The notes beneath the pieces were generated by a model. The model was not told the origin of the DNA. It saw only the letters and a program-made list of their open reading frames with translations, and searched no databases. Shown piece after piece: positions 1-11,750 of a stretch of 64,000 nt of DNA. The stretch comes from Achatina immaculata (lineage: Eukaryota; Mollusca; Gastropoda; Stylommatophora; Achatinidae). Positions within the stretch are counted from its first letter, which is position 1. Each line of letters starts with the position of its first letter. The position numbers and the translations under genes are program-made. The stretch lies in NCBI GenBank assembly GCA_009760885.1, contig CM019721.1:21755639-21819638 (forward strand). Reading direction: 5' to 3'.

Positions 1-1790
1 TATGAGTCATGTTACCAAAATCCTGCTTCATATTGTTATGAGAAGAGTCAGGAGCAAAATAAAACCAGAAATCGCTGAAGAACAGTGCGGCTTCATCGAA
101 GGAGAAGGAACAAGTAACGCCATATGTATAATAAGAACACTGATGGAGAGATCAATAGAAGTAAAGACGGACCTATACTTATGCTTCATATACTACTGTA
201 AAGCATTCGATAAAGTGAGACACACGGAAATTATAAGAATGCTGGAAGACATCAACATGGATGGGAAAGATCTGAAACTTATCAAAACCATATACTGATA
301 GCAATCAGCAGCAATGAAGGTCAAGAACCAAATAGGAACATTCCCCACCAAGACATAAAATTGGGAGTGAGACAAGGATGTGTGCTTCTTCTTCTTCTTC
401 TTTGTTCGCATTGTCTGTCTATATCTGCAGTCCTGTCTCTTGGACAAATTTCACTGTTTTTTGTAACTCATGTATGGAACCGTAGAGCTTATCTTCTTTA
501 GTGGTTTCACTGGGCCAGTAATTATTTCTCAGTGTCTCATAGTTGGTGCAGTTTTGGAGGATATGTTCCACAGTTTGGGGCACCTGGGCACATGTACAAA
601 GAGTAGTAGTATCAACCTTAAACTCTGTATACATATGACTTCGGAGTCGGCTGTGTCTTGTTCGGAGACGGAAAATGGTGACTTGTTTCTTTCTATTTAG
701 CATATGATAGTCATCATGTGGTGGTGTTTGTGGCTTCCTGTAGGTTTTTATCATGCTTTTCTTCTGATTATAGGTGATTGGTATGTCTGGTTGCTCCATT
801 TCAGTGCCCTCTCTGGCCAGATGGTCAGCTTTTTCATTGCTTGGTATCCCATAGTGGGAGGGAATCCACTGCAAAGTGACTCTGTGTTGTAAGCCAGTTT
901 TTGACAAGAGGATGCGTTCTATCTTCTGACCTCTTCTCCTTGTACAGTTAAAACATAATGAGAAGTATAGAGAACATGCCAGGAATATCAACTGGCGGTT
1001 ACAACCTTAACAACTTAAGATATGTAGACAACACAGTTCTGATTGATAAAAGTGAAGGGGACTACAGGCTCTTCTGGACATCGTGGTTCATGAAAGTAAA
1101 AGTAAAGGTCTCAGCCTGAACAAAAAAAAGACTGAAGTGATGGTCATATCAAAGAAAAGAATAACACCAAAATGTAGCACTACCATCGATGGCACAAATC
1201 TGAAACAATTTGATAGATTCAATTACTTAAGAATGATTATAACAACTGATGGGAAATGTCACAACAAAATAAAAAGCAGACATGCTCAGGACAAGTCAGC
1301 ATTCCAGACAATGAGAAACATCTTGTGCAACAGATCCATATCAATGGAAACAAGATTCTGTGTATTTAAATGTTACGTCAAGCCAATACTGTTTTATGGA
1401 TGTGAAGCATGGTCTATGAATAAGAGAGTACAGCAAGAAATGGAGGCCATGGAAATGTGGTTTATAAGGAGGATGTTGAAGGTACCATGGACAGCTAAGA
1501 AAACTTATGAAGAAGTCTTAAGAGAAGCTGGAGTTAAAAAGCAAATTATAGCAAAGATCAGAGGCAACAAGCAAGATTTATAGGACATTTCCTGAGAAGA
1601 GGAAAACTGGAACACACTGTGGCAACTGGAAAAACTGAAGGAAGAATAGAGGAGCAAGACAGAGAGAGAAGTTACTGGATGGGATGTCAGTGTGGCTAAG
1701 GAAGAAAGTCACCGGTGGATCTCATAATCAAGTCTAAAGACAGGTAACTGTGGAAAGAAATGATGACCTACGCCACACGGCATGGCACTT
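1..1790 (+). mobile_element. RTE-like non-LTR element, RT and C-terminal part, broken by an insertion
   Basis: Bases 2-298 read as an RT palm fragment with CGFIEGEGT and a motif-A-like segment ending KAFDKVRH. The frame continues to RQGCV near 380, where another element begins. RTE sequence resumes about 925 with a decayed DLFSLYS, then LRYVDNTVLI (motif C, with the YADD core altered). The C-terminal part at 1083-1583 contains YGCEAWSMNKR and FIRRMLKVPWTAKKT, typical of RTE-type thumbs. The end is near 1785. Several stops and frame shifts show it is dead. The left end is outside the window. Clade naming (RTE-like) rests on the similarity of the better-preserved copy at 61-64 kb to BovB-type elements. 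Confidence 0.8.
381..925 (-). mobile_element. Non-LTR element 3' fragment with RNase H, nested in the RTE copy
   Basis: The minus strand carries an RNase H C-terminal segment (VTLQWIPSHYGIP, NEKADHLA) followed by a CCHC-like C-terminal motif (LCTCAQVPQTVEHILQNC). The 3' end is a run of GAA triplets at about 384-400. It interrupts the RT frame of the surrounding element between RQGCV and DLFSLYS, so it is a younger, 5'-truncated insertion. The family is jockey/LOA/I-like in its possession of RNase H; the exact clade is unknown. Confidence 0.75.
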
Positions 1791-1794
1791 GAAC

Positions 1795-2460
1795 TGAATT
1801 GAATTCTTCTCATCACATGACCAACATATGTCCATCTTCTTTTTCTGGTCACCCATGAGACAGGCTGTTGTTAGCTCATCTGTCTTATCTCTGCGTTTTT
1901 CTTGAATTTGTTCCACTTTATAACGAGCATTTTCTTTAGGCATTTGTTTTTGAAGAAGTCTAACTTCTTGTCTATTTCTTTAGTTGTTTTCCAGCTTTCA
2001 CGTGCATAAATGAGGGTGGATATTACATTTGAATTGAATAATCTTTTGAATTGAATAGTCTTAACTTGGTTTTTGTGCTTATAACTTCTGAATGTCATAT
2101 GTTCTCAAGATTCTTGAAGGTCAATTCTGCTTTTGCAATTCTAACTTCCTTTCTGATCTATGTAGCTGCCGAGATATGTAAATTGGTATTTGAGTTTAGT
2201 GTTATTTATATAAATGTTACACTCTCTTGGGGCTCTTCCTATCACCATTGTTTGTGTTTTCTCAATATTTATTTTCATATTGTATATTTTACAGCTGCTG
2301 TCAAGACTGCTGATGTGATTTTGTAGTTTTTCATCATTTTGGTGTATTAAGCTTCGGTCATCTGTGAATTCTCCAGTTCTGTGTTTGCATTTTTGTTGAT
2401 CTTGTCCATATATCTGACCCATATATGTGATAGAAAAGTAGGGAGATGCATGCATCCTTT
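1795..2460 (-). mobile_element. RTE-like element fragment (thumb and C-terminal region)
   Basis: Minus-strand pieces read KINIEKTQTMVIGRAPREC, YLGSYIDQKGS, LRLFNSNVISTLIYA and KRRWTYVGHVMRR. The same family occurs on the plus strand at 29.95-30.88 kb, where it is better preserved. Several frame shifts are present. It lies between the RTE copy of 1-1790 and the SNX19-like exon 7. Confidence 0.75.
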
Positions 2461-2559
2461 TCTAATGCAGAATGTCACCTTGAACCAGTTAGTCAAAGCA
2501 GTGGGAATTCTGACTGCACACATTCAATTATGGCTAGAAACTGTAAGTTATGTACATTT

Positions 2560-2740
2560 AGCAAAGTAAGTTATGTCAGTTGTGTACAAGTTAATAATGT
2601 AAGTTACATATGTAATGTAACGTTAACAATGTAAGTTATGTAAGTTAAGTAAGTAATGTAAGTTAAGTAGGTTAGGTAAGTAATATAAGCTATGTAAGTT
2701 AAGTAAGTGATGTAAGTTACATAAGAAAGTAAAATGAGTC
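2560..2740. repeat. Low-complexity (GTAAGTTA)-type repeat
   Basis: Irregular repetition of taagtta/gtaagt motifs, about 180 bp, adjacent to the donor side of exon 7. On the plus strand GTAAGT resembles a splice donor, but the host gene is on the other strand. Confidence 0.7.
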
Positions 2741-2766
2741 GGACAACATTATCAACACTAAACTAC

Positions 2767-2869
2767 CTGTATTATCAGATGATCCTGTTTTTGCTGTGTC
2801 AGTTGTGGGTAAATTTGCCAGCAACTTCTCAACTTCTTGCTCAAAGGCTTCATTTGCTTGCTCAACATT
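2767..2869 (-). CDS. SNX19: SNX19-like exon 7: linker before the C-terminal domain
   Basis: 103 bp between acceptor TACTGTTTTAG and donor GTAGTT on the minus strand. It starts in phase 0, matching exon 6, and reads NVEQANEAFEQEVEKLLANL, an amphipathic helix, followed by a polar tail. It ends in phase 1. The donor is weaker than the others. Its place in the SNX19-like gene is inferred from strand, phase and splice sites; the sequence itself carries no recognised motif. The next exon must lie left of the window. Confidence 0.65.
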
Positions 2870-5150
2870 CTAAAACAGTAACAACAACAAAAAAGTTCAA
2901 ATAGAAGAACATTTATGCTCTAGAATATTTTCATTTGGAAAATCATGAAGACCACCAGAATGAAAATACTGTCACTTGCTTTTATTTTATGATTTGCAAA
3001 CCCTTACAAAGTTGTGTTTAACTTTTGCTGAAGTAATTATTATTCAACATCTTTTAACCCATAGACTGCCAAGCAATTTCTTTACTTGTAAGAGATGAGA
3101 TCTTTTTTCTTGTCAAAATTGCATGCAAAGATGTCAGTAACTGTCTATATCTGCTTTAAAAATAAAAAAGATGTGCTTCTTTCTAGAAAAACCTTCGACT
3201 ACATTTTCTTACTACTAGATCTCTGGGAGCAAGGCTAGGATTCCTGATACTAAAGCAAAATAGTGCCAGACAGAGAAACCAGTTGCTACTGGAGAACATC
3301 CATAAACTACAGACAATACCAGACATCACAACGACACTGGAGAAAAATCAACAAACTACAGGACAGAACTACAGACAATACTGGACATCACAAAGACACT
3401 GGAGAAAAAAATCAACAAACTACAGGATAGAACTACAGACAGTAGACACAAAGGCATAGAAGAAAAATAGAGAGCCAAACTACAGATAATATTAGTACTA
3501 CAGGTCACAAAGATATAACAGAAAGGCACTGGTAGAAGAAGAACTCATAAAACATAATCCTTCTGTGTAAATGTAAGTCAGTCCTTCAAATGATCCATCA
3601 TGAAGCATAAAATCTGCTGAGCAAGAAAATGATGGAACAACTGAACCCAGTGTCCCTTGTCAACAAACTAACATTCCATGGATGCCTGCCATGTAGGAGG
3701 CAAATGAGGCATCTCATATTTGTTAAAGCAGGTTTACAGAATAAGGAGGTGGAGCCATCCTGACAGAGAAGAGTTAAGCTGAGAAGCAAAAGCTGTATGT
3801 TGTACTTTGGAATCTGTCCATGCAAGTGTGAGTTTAAGGTTCGAGTCAGGAGTTTGTCTAAAGATGTGGGTGAGGCTGTGAAAAAGCATGCAGGCCAATA
3901 AGATGTTATGCTTGACTGACCAGGCTTGAATGTTTTGTTTTTTTTTTAACTAAGGATTATGTAAAAGTCATGGTAGGCTGACCAAAGGTCAAGGTTATGT
4001 AGAAGTCATAGTAGGCTGACAAAAAGTCAAGGTTATGTAAAAGTCATGGCAGGCTGACCAAAGTTCAAGGTTATGTAAAAGTCATGGTAGGCTGACCAAA
4101 GTTTAAGGTTATGTAAAAGTCATGGTAGGCTGACCAAAGTTCAAAAATTTGATGGCTGATTTTGAAGAAGGGGAAGGCAAGTTTACAGAGAATGATTTTT
4201 GCTTGTGTCTGTTTTTTTCAGTTGCTGCTCTGAGATTTTTGAGTTGAAGTGAAAACAACAGAAACTTAACATTTAATTTTTTTTTGTTCAGTCCACAAGG
4301 AACAATGTTCTTAGAGGTGGATTAGAACTTTAGAAAAGAAAATGTAGGGAAGAAATCTAATTAAAAGAAAATGGGTGTTTAAGACAGAAAACTGATTTTT
4401 TTAAAGAGTAGTGGATCCTTGTAAGAACTTTTTTATGTGTATTTTGATGGCACACCACTCTTATTTTCTGATGGTTGTTATTTCTGAGAGAGAGAGACGG
4501 ACAATGAAAGAATCAAGATATATATTATTTTTCATGTAATATGATAATGAAAGAATCAAGATATACATCATGTTTCACGTAACTGATAATGAAAGAATCA
4601 AGATATACATCATGTTTCATGTAACTGATAATGAAAGAATCAAGATATACATTATGTTTCATGTAACTGATAATAAAGAACATTTAATGGAGAGTTTATT
4701 TTGAACCTTGTCTTGAAAAGTATTATATTACTATGCTGGTATTCAAACTGTATCTCTGAAATGATCATAATATCAGTTTTATCTGCAAGAATAATATGCT
4801 ATAGTAACACATTAATTGTTATCATGATATCATAAGTTCAGTTCTGGAATTATAAGATGTGCATTTCATTTGTTTATTGAGATACACATCATTGTCTTAC
4901 ATTTCTGTCAATATATGCTACATGTATTTTGTCTTACATTTCTGTCAATATATGCTACATGTCTTTGTCTTACATTTCTATCAATATATGCTTTGTTATT
5001 AAACTTCCCAAAGCTTGTGTCAAAACTTGTCAATGTTGAAATGTTTCTGGAAGCAGAACAAAAACAGGTATGTCTAAGGTCCTTAAACTAAAGTGAAGAA
5101 AGAAAACAGAGTAAGACAGAGATACAATGTAGTTGAGACCTCTACTGCAG
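2870..5150. other. Intron between exons 6 and 7, left part: unique sequence with four short arrays
   Basis: Within this AT-rich stretch are four tandem arrays: about 62-64 bp x3 at 3280-3500, 38 bp x5 at 3955-4145 (aggttatgtaaaagtcatgg), 42 bp x4 at 4503-4675 (aatgaaagaatcaagatat) and about 42 bp x3 at 4893-4990. No coding signal was recognised in 2870-3265, 3510-3950, 4150-4495 or 4680-4890. Confidence 0.6.
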
Positions 5151-5460
5151 ATATCATATATAGAAACATGAGCAGATGTCATATGTAGAGACATGAGCAG
5201 ATGTCATATGCAGAAACATGAGCTGATGTCATATGTAGAGATGTGAGCTGATGTCATATGTAGAGACATGAGCAGATGTCATATGTGGAGACATGAGCTG
5301 ATGTCATATGTGGAGACATGAGCTGATGTCATATGTGGAGACATGAGCAGATGTCATATGCAGAGACATGAGCAGATGTCATAAGTAGAGACATGAGCTG
5401 ATGTCATATGCAGACACATGAGCTGATGTCATATGTAGAGACATGAGCTGATATTAGAAA
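5150..5460. repeat. 25-bp minisatellite
   Basis: About 12 copies of gagcagatgtcatatgtaga plus gacat, with single-base variants. No seed sequence recognised. Confidence 0.9.
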
Positions 5461-5684
5461 GAATTCAGAAAAACATGGGCTCTCAGATGACAAAAGATCC
5501 ATTGTTGGGTCACTGCTGAATGGATGAATTCATGTTACTGAAAGAGATGAACATTATATTAGTTTCAAATAAGCAGAAGACGAAGAAGAAGAAGAAGAAA
5601 ATTAGTATAGTTTGTTTATTTTTGTTCCTTGCATGACTTTGAATTCATCAATGTTCAGAGATATGAATGTCACAAAACAAATAC

Positions 5685-5895
5685 TGGGACACTGGATGGT
5701 GGAGGATTTGACTGGGACATGGGATGGTGGAGGATTTGACTGGGACATGGGATGGTGGAGGATATGACTGGGACATGGGATGGTGGAGGATTTGACTGGG
5801 ACATGGGATAGTGAAGGATTTGACTGGACATGGGATAGTGAAGGATTTGACTAGGACATGGGATGGTGGAGGATTTGACTGGGACATGGGATAGT
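5685..5895. repeat. 28-bp minisatellite
   Basis: About 8 copies of a unit containing gactgggacatgggatggtg; period 28 bp measured from repeated gac positions 5710 and 5738. ORFs read through it are by-products of the repeat. Confidence 0.9.
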
Positions 5896-5914
5896 GGAGT
5901 ATTTAGTATGAAGG

Positions 5915-6950
5915 TGTGAGTCTTCTTCTTCTTCGCTTCTACCACCAAGACCACACTGTGATCCTACTGAACTTATGCCTGTGGTCCTTGTTAGGTCCCG
6001 TGGGTCTCTGAAGCGGATTGAGTGACACTGTGGTTTTCGTTGCACCAGTTTAGTCTAGAGTTGGACTTTCTCACAGGAAGACCTCGACGTGTTTAGGATA
6101 TCAGTGCATCCCCGCTGGGTGAGAGGTGGTAGCCCACCCAGGCCAGAGTTGGACCTTCTCACCGGAAAACCTAGACATGTTTTGAGATACCCGTGTATCA
6201 CCGCTGGGTGAGAGGTGGTTGCCCATCCAGTCCAGAGTTGGACTTTCTCACTGGAAAACTTCAGTGTGATTAGGAAACGCAAACATCCCCGCCGGGTGAG
6301 AGGTGGTTGCCTATCTAGACTGCCCTGGTCCAGTGTCTCCGACTTCAGCATTTTGTGGTCGTGGCCGCTACCCTTCTTAGTTGTGACCAGGATGGAGCTT
6401 TTGTCCAGAAGGACGAATCCTCACCACTAGTGACTTCCACCCTTGGGTTGAGCCGGTTTAGGCATATTATCCCAGTATGGGCGTGTTTGGGACGTGACCG
6501 ACCTCTAGAACAGAGGTACTGTGACATGTGTAGCCTTCAAGATTCACCCCTCGTGTGAGCCGGTTTAGGCATAGTTCACCAGTATGGGTGTATATCGAGC
6601 GTGACCTACCTCTAGAGTGGAGGTGGTTGACATGTCTAGCCATCAAGTTCCACTCCTGGTGTGTGCCGGTTTAGGCATATTTCACCAGTGTAGGTGTATT
6701 TCGGGCATGGCCAGCCCGACTGCACTCAGGACGTGGCCGACCTCCAGACCAGAGGTGCCGTAATTTGACTGTTTGCTTCGCTTTATCCTTTCTACCACCT
6801 TTTCCGCAGTGATGCTGCGTGGCAACCCCATTTGCACTTTTCTTAATTGGCCGGGAGGAGCACCACTCCACACATGGCAGCTGAAGAATCTCGCCAGCGG
6901 CGGGAAGGTGTGAGTAAAACCTGAGGCTGTCAACAAATGTCTGTGAACAT
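5915..6950 (-). mobile_element. Unclassified GAA-tailed retroelement with internal tandem blocks
   Basis: On the minus strand this GC-richer block ends at 5920-5940 in GAAGAAGAAG, the same kind of 3' tail as the elements at 384 and 33175. It contains two internal tandem blocks: about 88 bp x3 at 6060-6320 (gttggactttctca start) and about 107 bp x3 at 6452-6720 (gccggtttaggcat start). The phrase ctccgacttcagca is shared with 33.25 kb. No protein domain was recognised. It may be the 3' part of a LINE or a SINE-like element. Confidence 0.5.
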
Positions 6951-7200
6951 TTTCTACCAACACAACAAATGTCTGTGAACATTTTCTACCAACACAACAA
7001 ATGTCTCAAGATGCTCAGTGTTGAAGTGTCAATAAGTACCAACACAACAAATGTCTGAAGACGCCCAATGTTGAAGTGTCAATGAGTACCAACACAACAA
7101 ATGTCTGAAGATGCCCAATGTTGAAGTGTCAATGAGTACCAACACAACAAATGTCTGAAGATGCTCAATGTTGAAGTGTCAGTGAGTACCAACACTGTCT
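6950..7200. repeat. 32-bp and 50-bp minisatellite
   Basis: Two copies of a 32-bp unit (aacacaacaaatgtctgtga start) followed by about four copies of a 50-bp unit sharing the aacacaacaaatgtctg core. Confidence 0.85.
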
Positions 7201-7269
7201 TGAACATCCAGCACTGACCTCAAGATAAACACCAACCATATCAGAGACATCTCAGCTGACCTTGGCCTG

Positions 7270-8460
7270 AATAAAAATATTATCTTCTTTATCAATATTT
7301 CAATGGTCTTCATTTGCTGACCAGAGAGAATACTTCAATTTGCTTCATTTGCTGACCAGAGGGAATATTTTGACTGCCTTCATTTGCTGACCAGAGGGAA
7401 TATTTTGACTGCCTTCATTTGTTAACAAGAGAGATTATTTTGACTGCCTTCATTTGTTGACCAGAGAGATTATTTTGACTGCCTTCATTTGTTGACCAGA
7501 GAGATTATTTTGACTGCCTTCATTTACTGACCAGAGGGAATATTTTAACTGCCTTCATTTGTTGACCAGAGAGATTATTTTGACTGCCTTCATTTGTTGA
7601 CCAGAGAGATTATTTTGACTGCCTTCATTTGTTGACCAGAGAGAATATTTTGACTGCCTTCATTTGTTGACCAGAGAGATTATTTTGACTGCCTTCATTT
7701 GTTGACCAGAGAGATTATTTTGACTGCCTTCATTTGTTGACCAGAGAGATTATTTTGACTGCCTTCATTTGTTGACCAGAGGGAATATTTTGACTGCCTT
7801 CATTTGCTGACCATAGAGATTATTTTGACTGCCTTCATTTGTTGACCAGAGAGATTATTTTGACTGCCTTCATTTGTTGACCAGAGGGATTATTTTGACT
7901 GCCTTCATTTGTTGACCAGAGAGATTATTTTGACTGCCTTCATTTGTTGACCAGAGAGATTATTTTGACTGCCTTCATTTGTTGACCAGAGAGATTATTT
8001 TGACTGCCTTCATTTGTTGACCAGAGAGATTATTTTGACTGCCTTCATTTGTTGACCAGAGAGATTATTTTGACTGCCCTCATTTGTTGACCAGAGAGAT
8101 TATTTTGACTGCCCTCATTTGTTGACCAGAGAGATTATTTTGACTGCCTTCATTTGTTGACCAGAAAGAATATTTTGACTGCCTTCATTTGTTGACCAGA
8201 GAGAATATTTTGACTGCCTTCATTTGTTGACCAGATAGAATATTTTGACTGCCTTCATTTGTTGACCAGAGAGATTATTTTGACTGTCTTCATTTGTTGA
8301 CCAGAGAGATTATTTTGACTGTCTTCATTTGTTGACCAGAGAGAATATTTTGACTGCCTTCATTTGTTGACCAGCAAGAATATTTTGACTGCCTTCATTT
8401 GTTGATCACTGCAAATAATTTAAATGCCTTCATTCACTGACCAGCAAGAATATTTCAGTT
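7270..8460. repeat. 35-bp minisatellite, about 33 copies
   Basis: Unit tgactgccttcatttgttga followed by ccagagagattattt. The left and right ends are more divergent than the centre. No seed recognised. Confidence 0.95.
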
Positions 8461-8815
8461 GCCTTCATTCTCTAACCAAAGCAAATATTTCAACTGCTTT
8501 CATTCATTAACTAGTGTGTCAAATGCACTGACCACAACATATGATCTGAAAGGTTCCATAATCAACCATCAGATGAGAACAGTGAGCAATGAAAAGACAT
8601 TGGAAAAATGCAAAAATATGACATATACTTTATACAGCTTTGCTAGTCTCCAGAATGGGTTTTAGATAGCAATAAATTATTTATGTATTTAAATAAAAAT
8701 TCAATGTTTGACAGGATTATGGTGAGCAAAGAAGTAGAGGAAAAAAATGGAACAAACTAAGTCTATAGTAAATGGTAGTGATAATTCAACAGCATAAATC
8801 ATGAACCATTTTAAA
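8460..8815. other. Intron sequence without recognised features
   Basis: AT-rich single-copy sequence after the 35-bp array. No domain, splice pair or repeat was recognised. Confidence 0.5.
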
Positions 8816-8817
8816 AC

Positions 8818-9775
8818 ATGAATGTGGGACTAGGCAGTAGAGACATATTGTTGTTTACTGAGCTGCCTGAAGGGAAAAGAGAAGAGTACAAAAAGCAGGC
8901 TAAGGGTACTGGAAGTTATGCAGCCTCATATGTGTTTATTAATGTAGAGATCAAAAGAGTAGCATTACTAGTTACCAAAAGAGTGGCAGAAGAATTTATT
9001 CAAAGAGACTCAACCAGATGATCTGTGGGAGGTGTTGAATGAAAAGTTGAGGCAGAGATATGGAGAATGTCAAGAATCAGAATATACTATGATCAACCTT
9101 ATGAAGGCAAGACAGAGCAGACATGATGACCTTTAGCAGTTAGCTAACAGCAGCTAAATAGGGCTGAAGAGCCTTCAAAAAAGAAACTCATGACAAAGAA
9201 TTAGTAGAGGAACAGTTTGCTTACTAACTCATCATGTGAGTTGCTGGAGACAGACTGAAACTCCAGGAAGCCAGCACAGGTGTCACTATGACCACAAGCA
9301 GTGGAGGTAATGCCAGTAATGAAGGACTGGCTGGAGTCACAGGACTACATCCGAGTCTGCGTACTAAGCGATTCAATGAATATGATCCAGAAAGATGAGG
9401 AAGGTTCTGTACGCAGGCGGTAGCTTGAGTCACTGCAGAAATCAACGATTCACAGAGTCACCTTCACCTATGTTCCTGGGAATGTGGGCATCCAGGGAAA
9501 TGAAGGAGCTGATCGGACGACTGACTGGCTCCACCATCATTGCAGATGGATAACCACCGGACCGAGCGATACTGTTAATGCACTCAGAGAGATAGACAGA
9601 GTGGAGGACTTCGAAAGCAGCAAATCCACATCACAGCTTAGGCTGAGAGTACAGACTGGCACAGCCAGGAATGAGAGACATACTGGACACACAACCAACC
9701 AACCAACACAGGACACTGATGGATATCTGATGGGGAGATCTGAGCACATATTCAGAGTGCAATCATGATAATCCA
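8818..9775 (+). mobile_element. Retroelement remnants: gag-like piece and RNase H piece
   Basis: Bases 8818-9160 read, with frame shifts, like an LTR-retrotransposon gag segment (LWEVLNEKLRQRYG, MINLMKARQSRHDDL), a tentative call. Bases 9340-9768 contain an RNase H segment (VTFTYVPGNVGIQGNEGADR) and a downstream region of an I/R1-like non-LTR element (TVNALREIDRVEDFE). Both are broken by stops. They are probably two separate insertions. Confidence 0.6.
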
Positions 9776-10024
9776 GATCATCAACCATAAGAAACTAAAC
9801 ATGAAACTAAAACTGCTAAGAGAAAAATTAGAAGTTAGAAAAGGCAATTTCATACAAGATTAGCAGAGGAAAGTGTTAGAAGACAGGCAAGAGAAAAGCA
9901 GAGATGTCAGTGGAAAACAGGAATCTGGAAGAAATGTATGGGGTGGTCCGGAGAGGCAGCATATGATTATTAGACTGGGTGTAGCTACAGATATGATACC
10001 TGCAAGGGAACATTATGATAAGTG

Positions 10025-10470
10025 GAAACTATGAACACAACTCTAAGTGTACTACTCTATGGAAGTGAATGCTGGAAAATCACCAAAACTGAAAACAAAC
10101 TGAGTTCTTTCCAGACTAAATGTTTATGAAGAATTAGAAGAATATTTTGGCCAAACACAAAAAGGAGTAACATCTTGCTGGCAGAAATGCAGATGAAGCC
10201 ACTGACAGCAACTACTGAGGAAAGACGCTGGTGATGGTTGGGACATGTGCTACGAATGACTGGCAACTCAATACAAAAAATATAATTAAAATAGACACCA
10301 CAGGGGAAAAGAAGTAAGAGTAGACCAAAAGAGACATGGAAATGAACAACAAAAAGGATGCTGAGCAATAGAAGGCTCACCTGGGCAAGAGCGGAAAAAA
10401 GGCAAAGGACAGGCATTCGTGGAAAACCCTTGTGGAAACCCCATGTGCCCTGGGCACTTTAGGTTCAGAG
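10025..10470 (+). mobile_element. RTE-like element C-terminal fragment
   Basis: Plus-strand reading SVLLYGSECWKITKTENK, then EERRW-WLGHVLRMTGNS and a KRSKSRPKETWK basic tail. The same family forms the minus-strand element at 16.87-19.4 kb. Stops and shifts present. Confidence 0.75.
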
Positions 10471-10499
10471 AGAGATGAACACAGCAACATAAATCTGAA

Positions 10500-10680
10500 G
10501 AATCAATATGATACGTACTAGACTGAGATAATGATATGTAGTAGACTGAGATAATGATATGCAGTAGACCGAGATAATGATATGTAGTAGACTGAGATAA
10601 TGATATGTAGTAGACTGAGATAATGATATGTACTAGACTGAGATAATGATATGTACTAGACCTAGATAATGATCAGTTCT
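10500..10680. repeat. 23-bp minisatellite
   Basis: About 8 copies of atgatatgtagtagactgag plus ata, lying directly after the RTE-like fragment. Confidence 0.9.
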
Positions 10681-10894
10681 GCTTTTTCATAAAAACAGGT
10701 AAGACAATCCATCCTTTGACACTTACACTAGAGAAAGACTGATGAATCAACAGTGTACAGACACTTCAACACTTACACATGAGGAAGAAGAAAACAAGAC
10801 AAGCTATGGTTTTTCCAAAGGGTGTGGGTGTAAGGTTCAGTTTAATCAGCTCATGATCTCCAGTGTCTCCACAGTGATAGTTCTCATTTTTCTT

Positions 10895-11400
10895 ATCTCC
10901 ACATCAGTCAGAAACATATTAGCTAACACATCCTTATCAATGAATGTTAGAAAACGAGCCCTAAAATGCTATATTGAACCTATATGGAAGTGAATCATGG
11001 ACAATAGGCAAGTCTGCACAAAAATCATTGGAAGCAGCAGAAATGAGATTTATCAGAAGAATGTTGCGAATCCCCTGGACAGCAAAAATAACTAATGAAG
11101 AATGTATGAGAAGAGTTGGAGAGACAAAAAAACCTTGTCAAAAAGATAAGAGAGAGACAATGTACTTTCATAGGACATGCAATGAGAAGAGGGGGCACTG
11201 AAAATATTATAACAACAGGAAAAATAGAAGGAAGAAGATCAAGAGGAAGACCAAGAGAAATGATACTGGACAGTCTGACAGGATGGTGTGAGAGGAGATC
11301 ACCAACTGAACTGATGGCCTGCATGAAGGATCGTGTACTCTGGAGATGCATAATAGCCAACGGCAGTTGGCATGGCACCTGATGATGATGATGATATCAG
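10895..11400 (+). mobile_element. RTE-like element, 5'-truncated C-terminal end with GAT-rich tail
   Basis: Reads SLSMNVRKRALKCYIEP, FIRRMLRIPWTAKITNEEC and SPTELMACMKDRVLWR in shifting frames, and ends tgatgatgatgatatcag. It is the same family as the insertion at 29.26-29.96 kb and the full copy at 61-64 kb, but more decayed. Confidence 0.8.
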
Positions 11401-11750
11401 TCAGTGCAAAAACATCATAGTTTCACTTTATCAGTCCTTTCATCTTCTCTTTGCTCTCTGCTTGTCTCCAGATTCATTTAGTGATTCCTCTGGGTTTGAT
11501 GTCAAAGAGCAGTTTTGTTCTGTTCTGTTACCACTGTTCTGAACTAACTTCTGAACTAACTCACCCTAGAACATATTCTTTCTTTATCTTTAAAAGCTTG
11601 TCCATCCCATTTAAAATCATGACAATGAAATCATCCTCTTATTTATGTCTGCACTATAGTTTCTACTTTTTTTAAAGACAAATATAAGCACTGATTTCTT
11701 GGCACTTTGTCTAGAAAATTTAACAGAAAAATATCTGTTACATTTCTACA
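11400..11750. other. Intron sequence without recognised features
   Basis: AT-rich sequence between a retroelement 3' end and the large 25-bp array. Nothing recognised. Confidence 0.5.

Noticed and set aside
2560..2740. Cluster of GTAAGT as splice donors
   Set aside because: They are on the plus strand within a low-complexity repeat, opposite to the host gene, with no matching exons.
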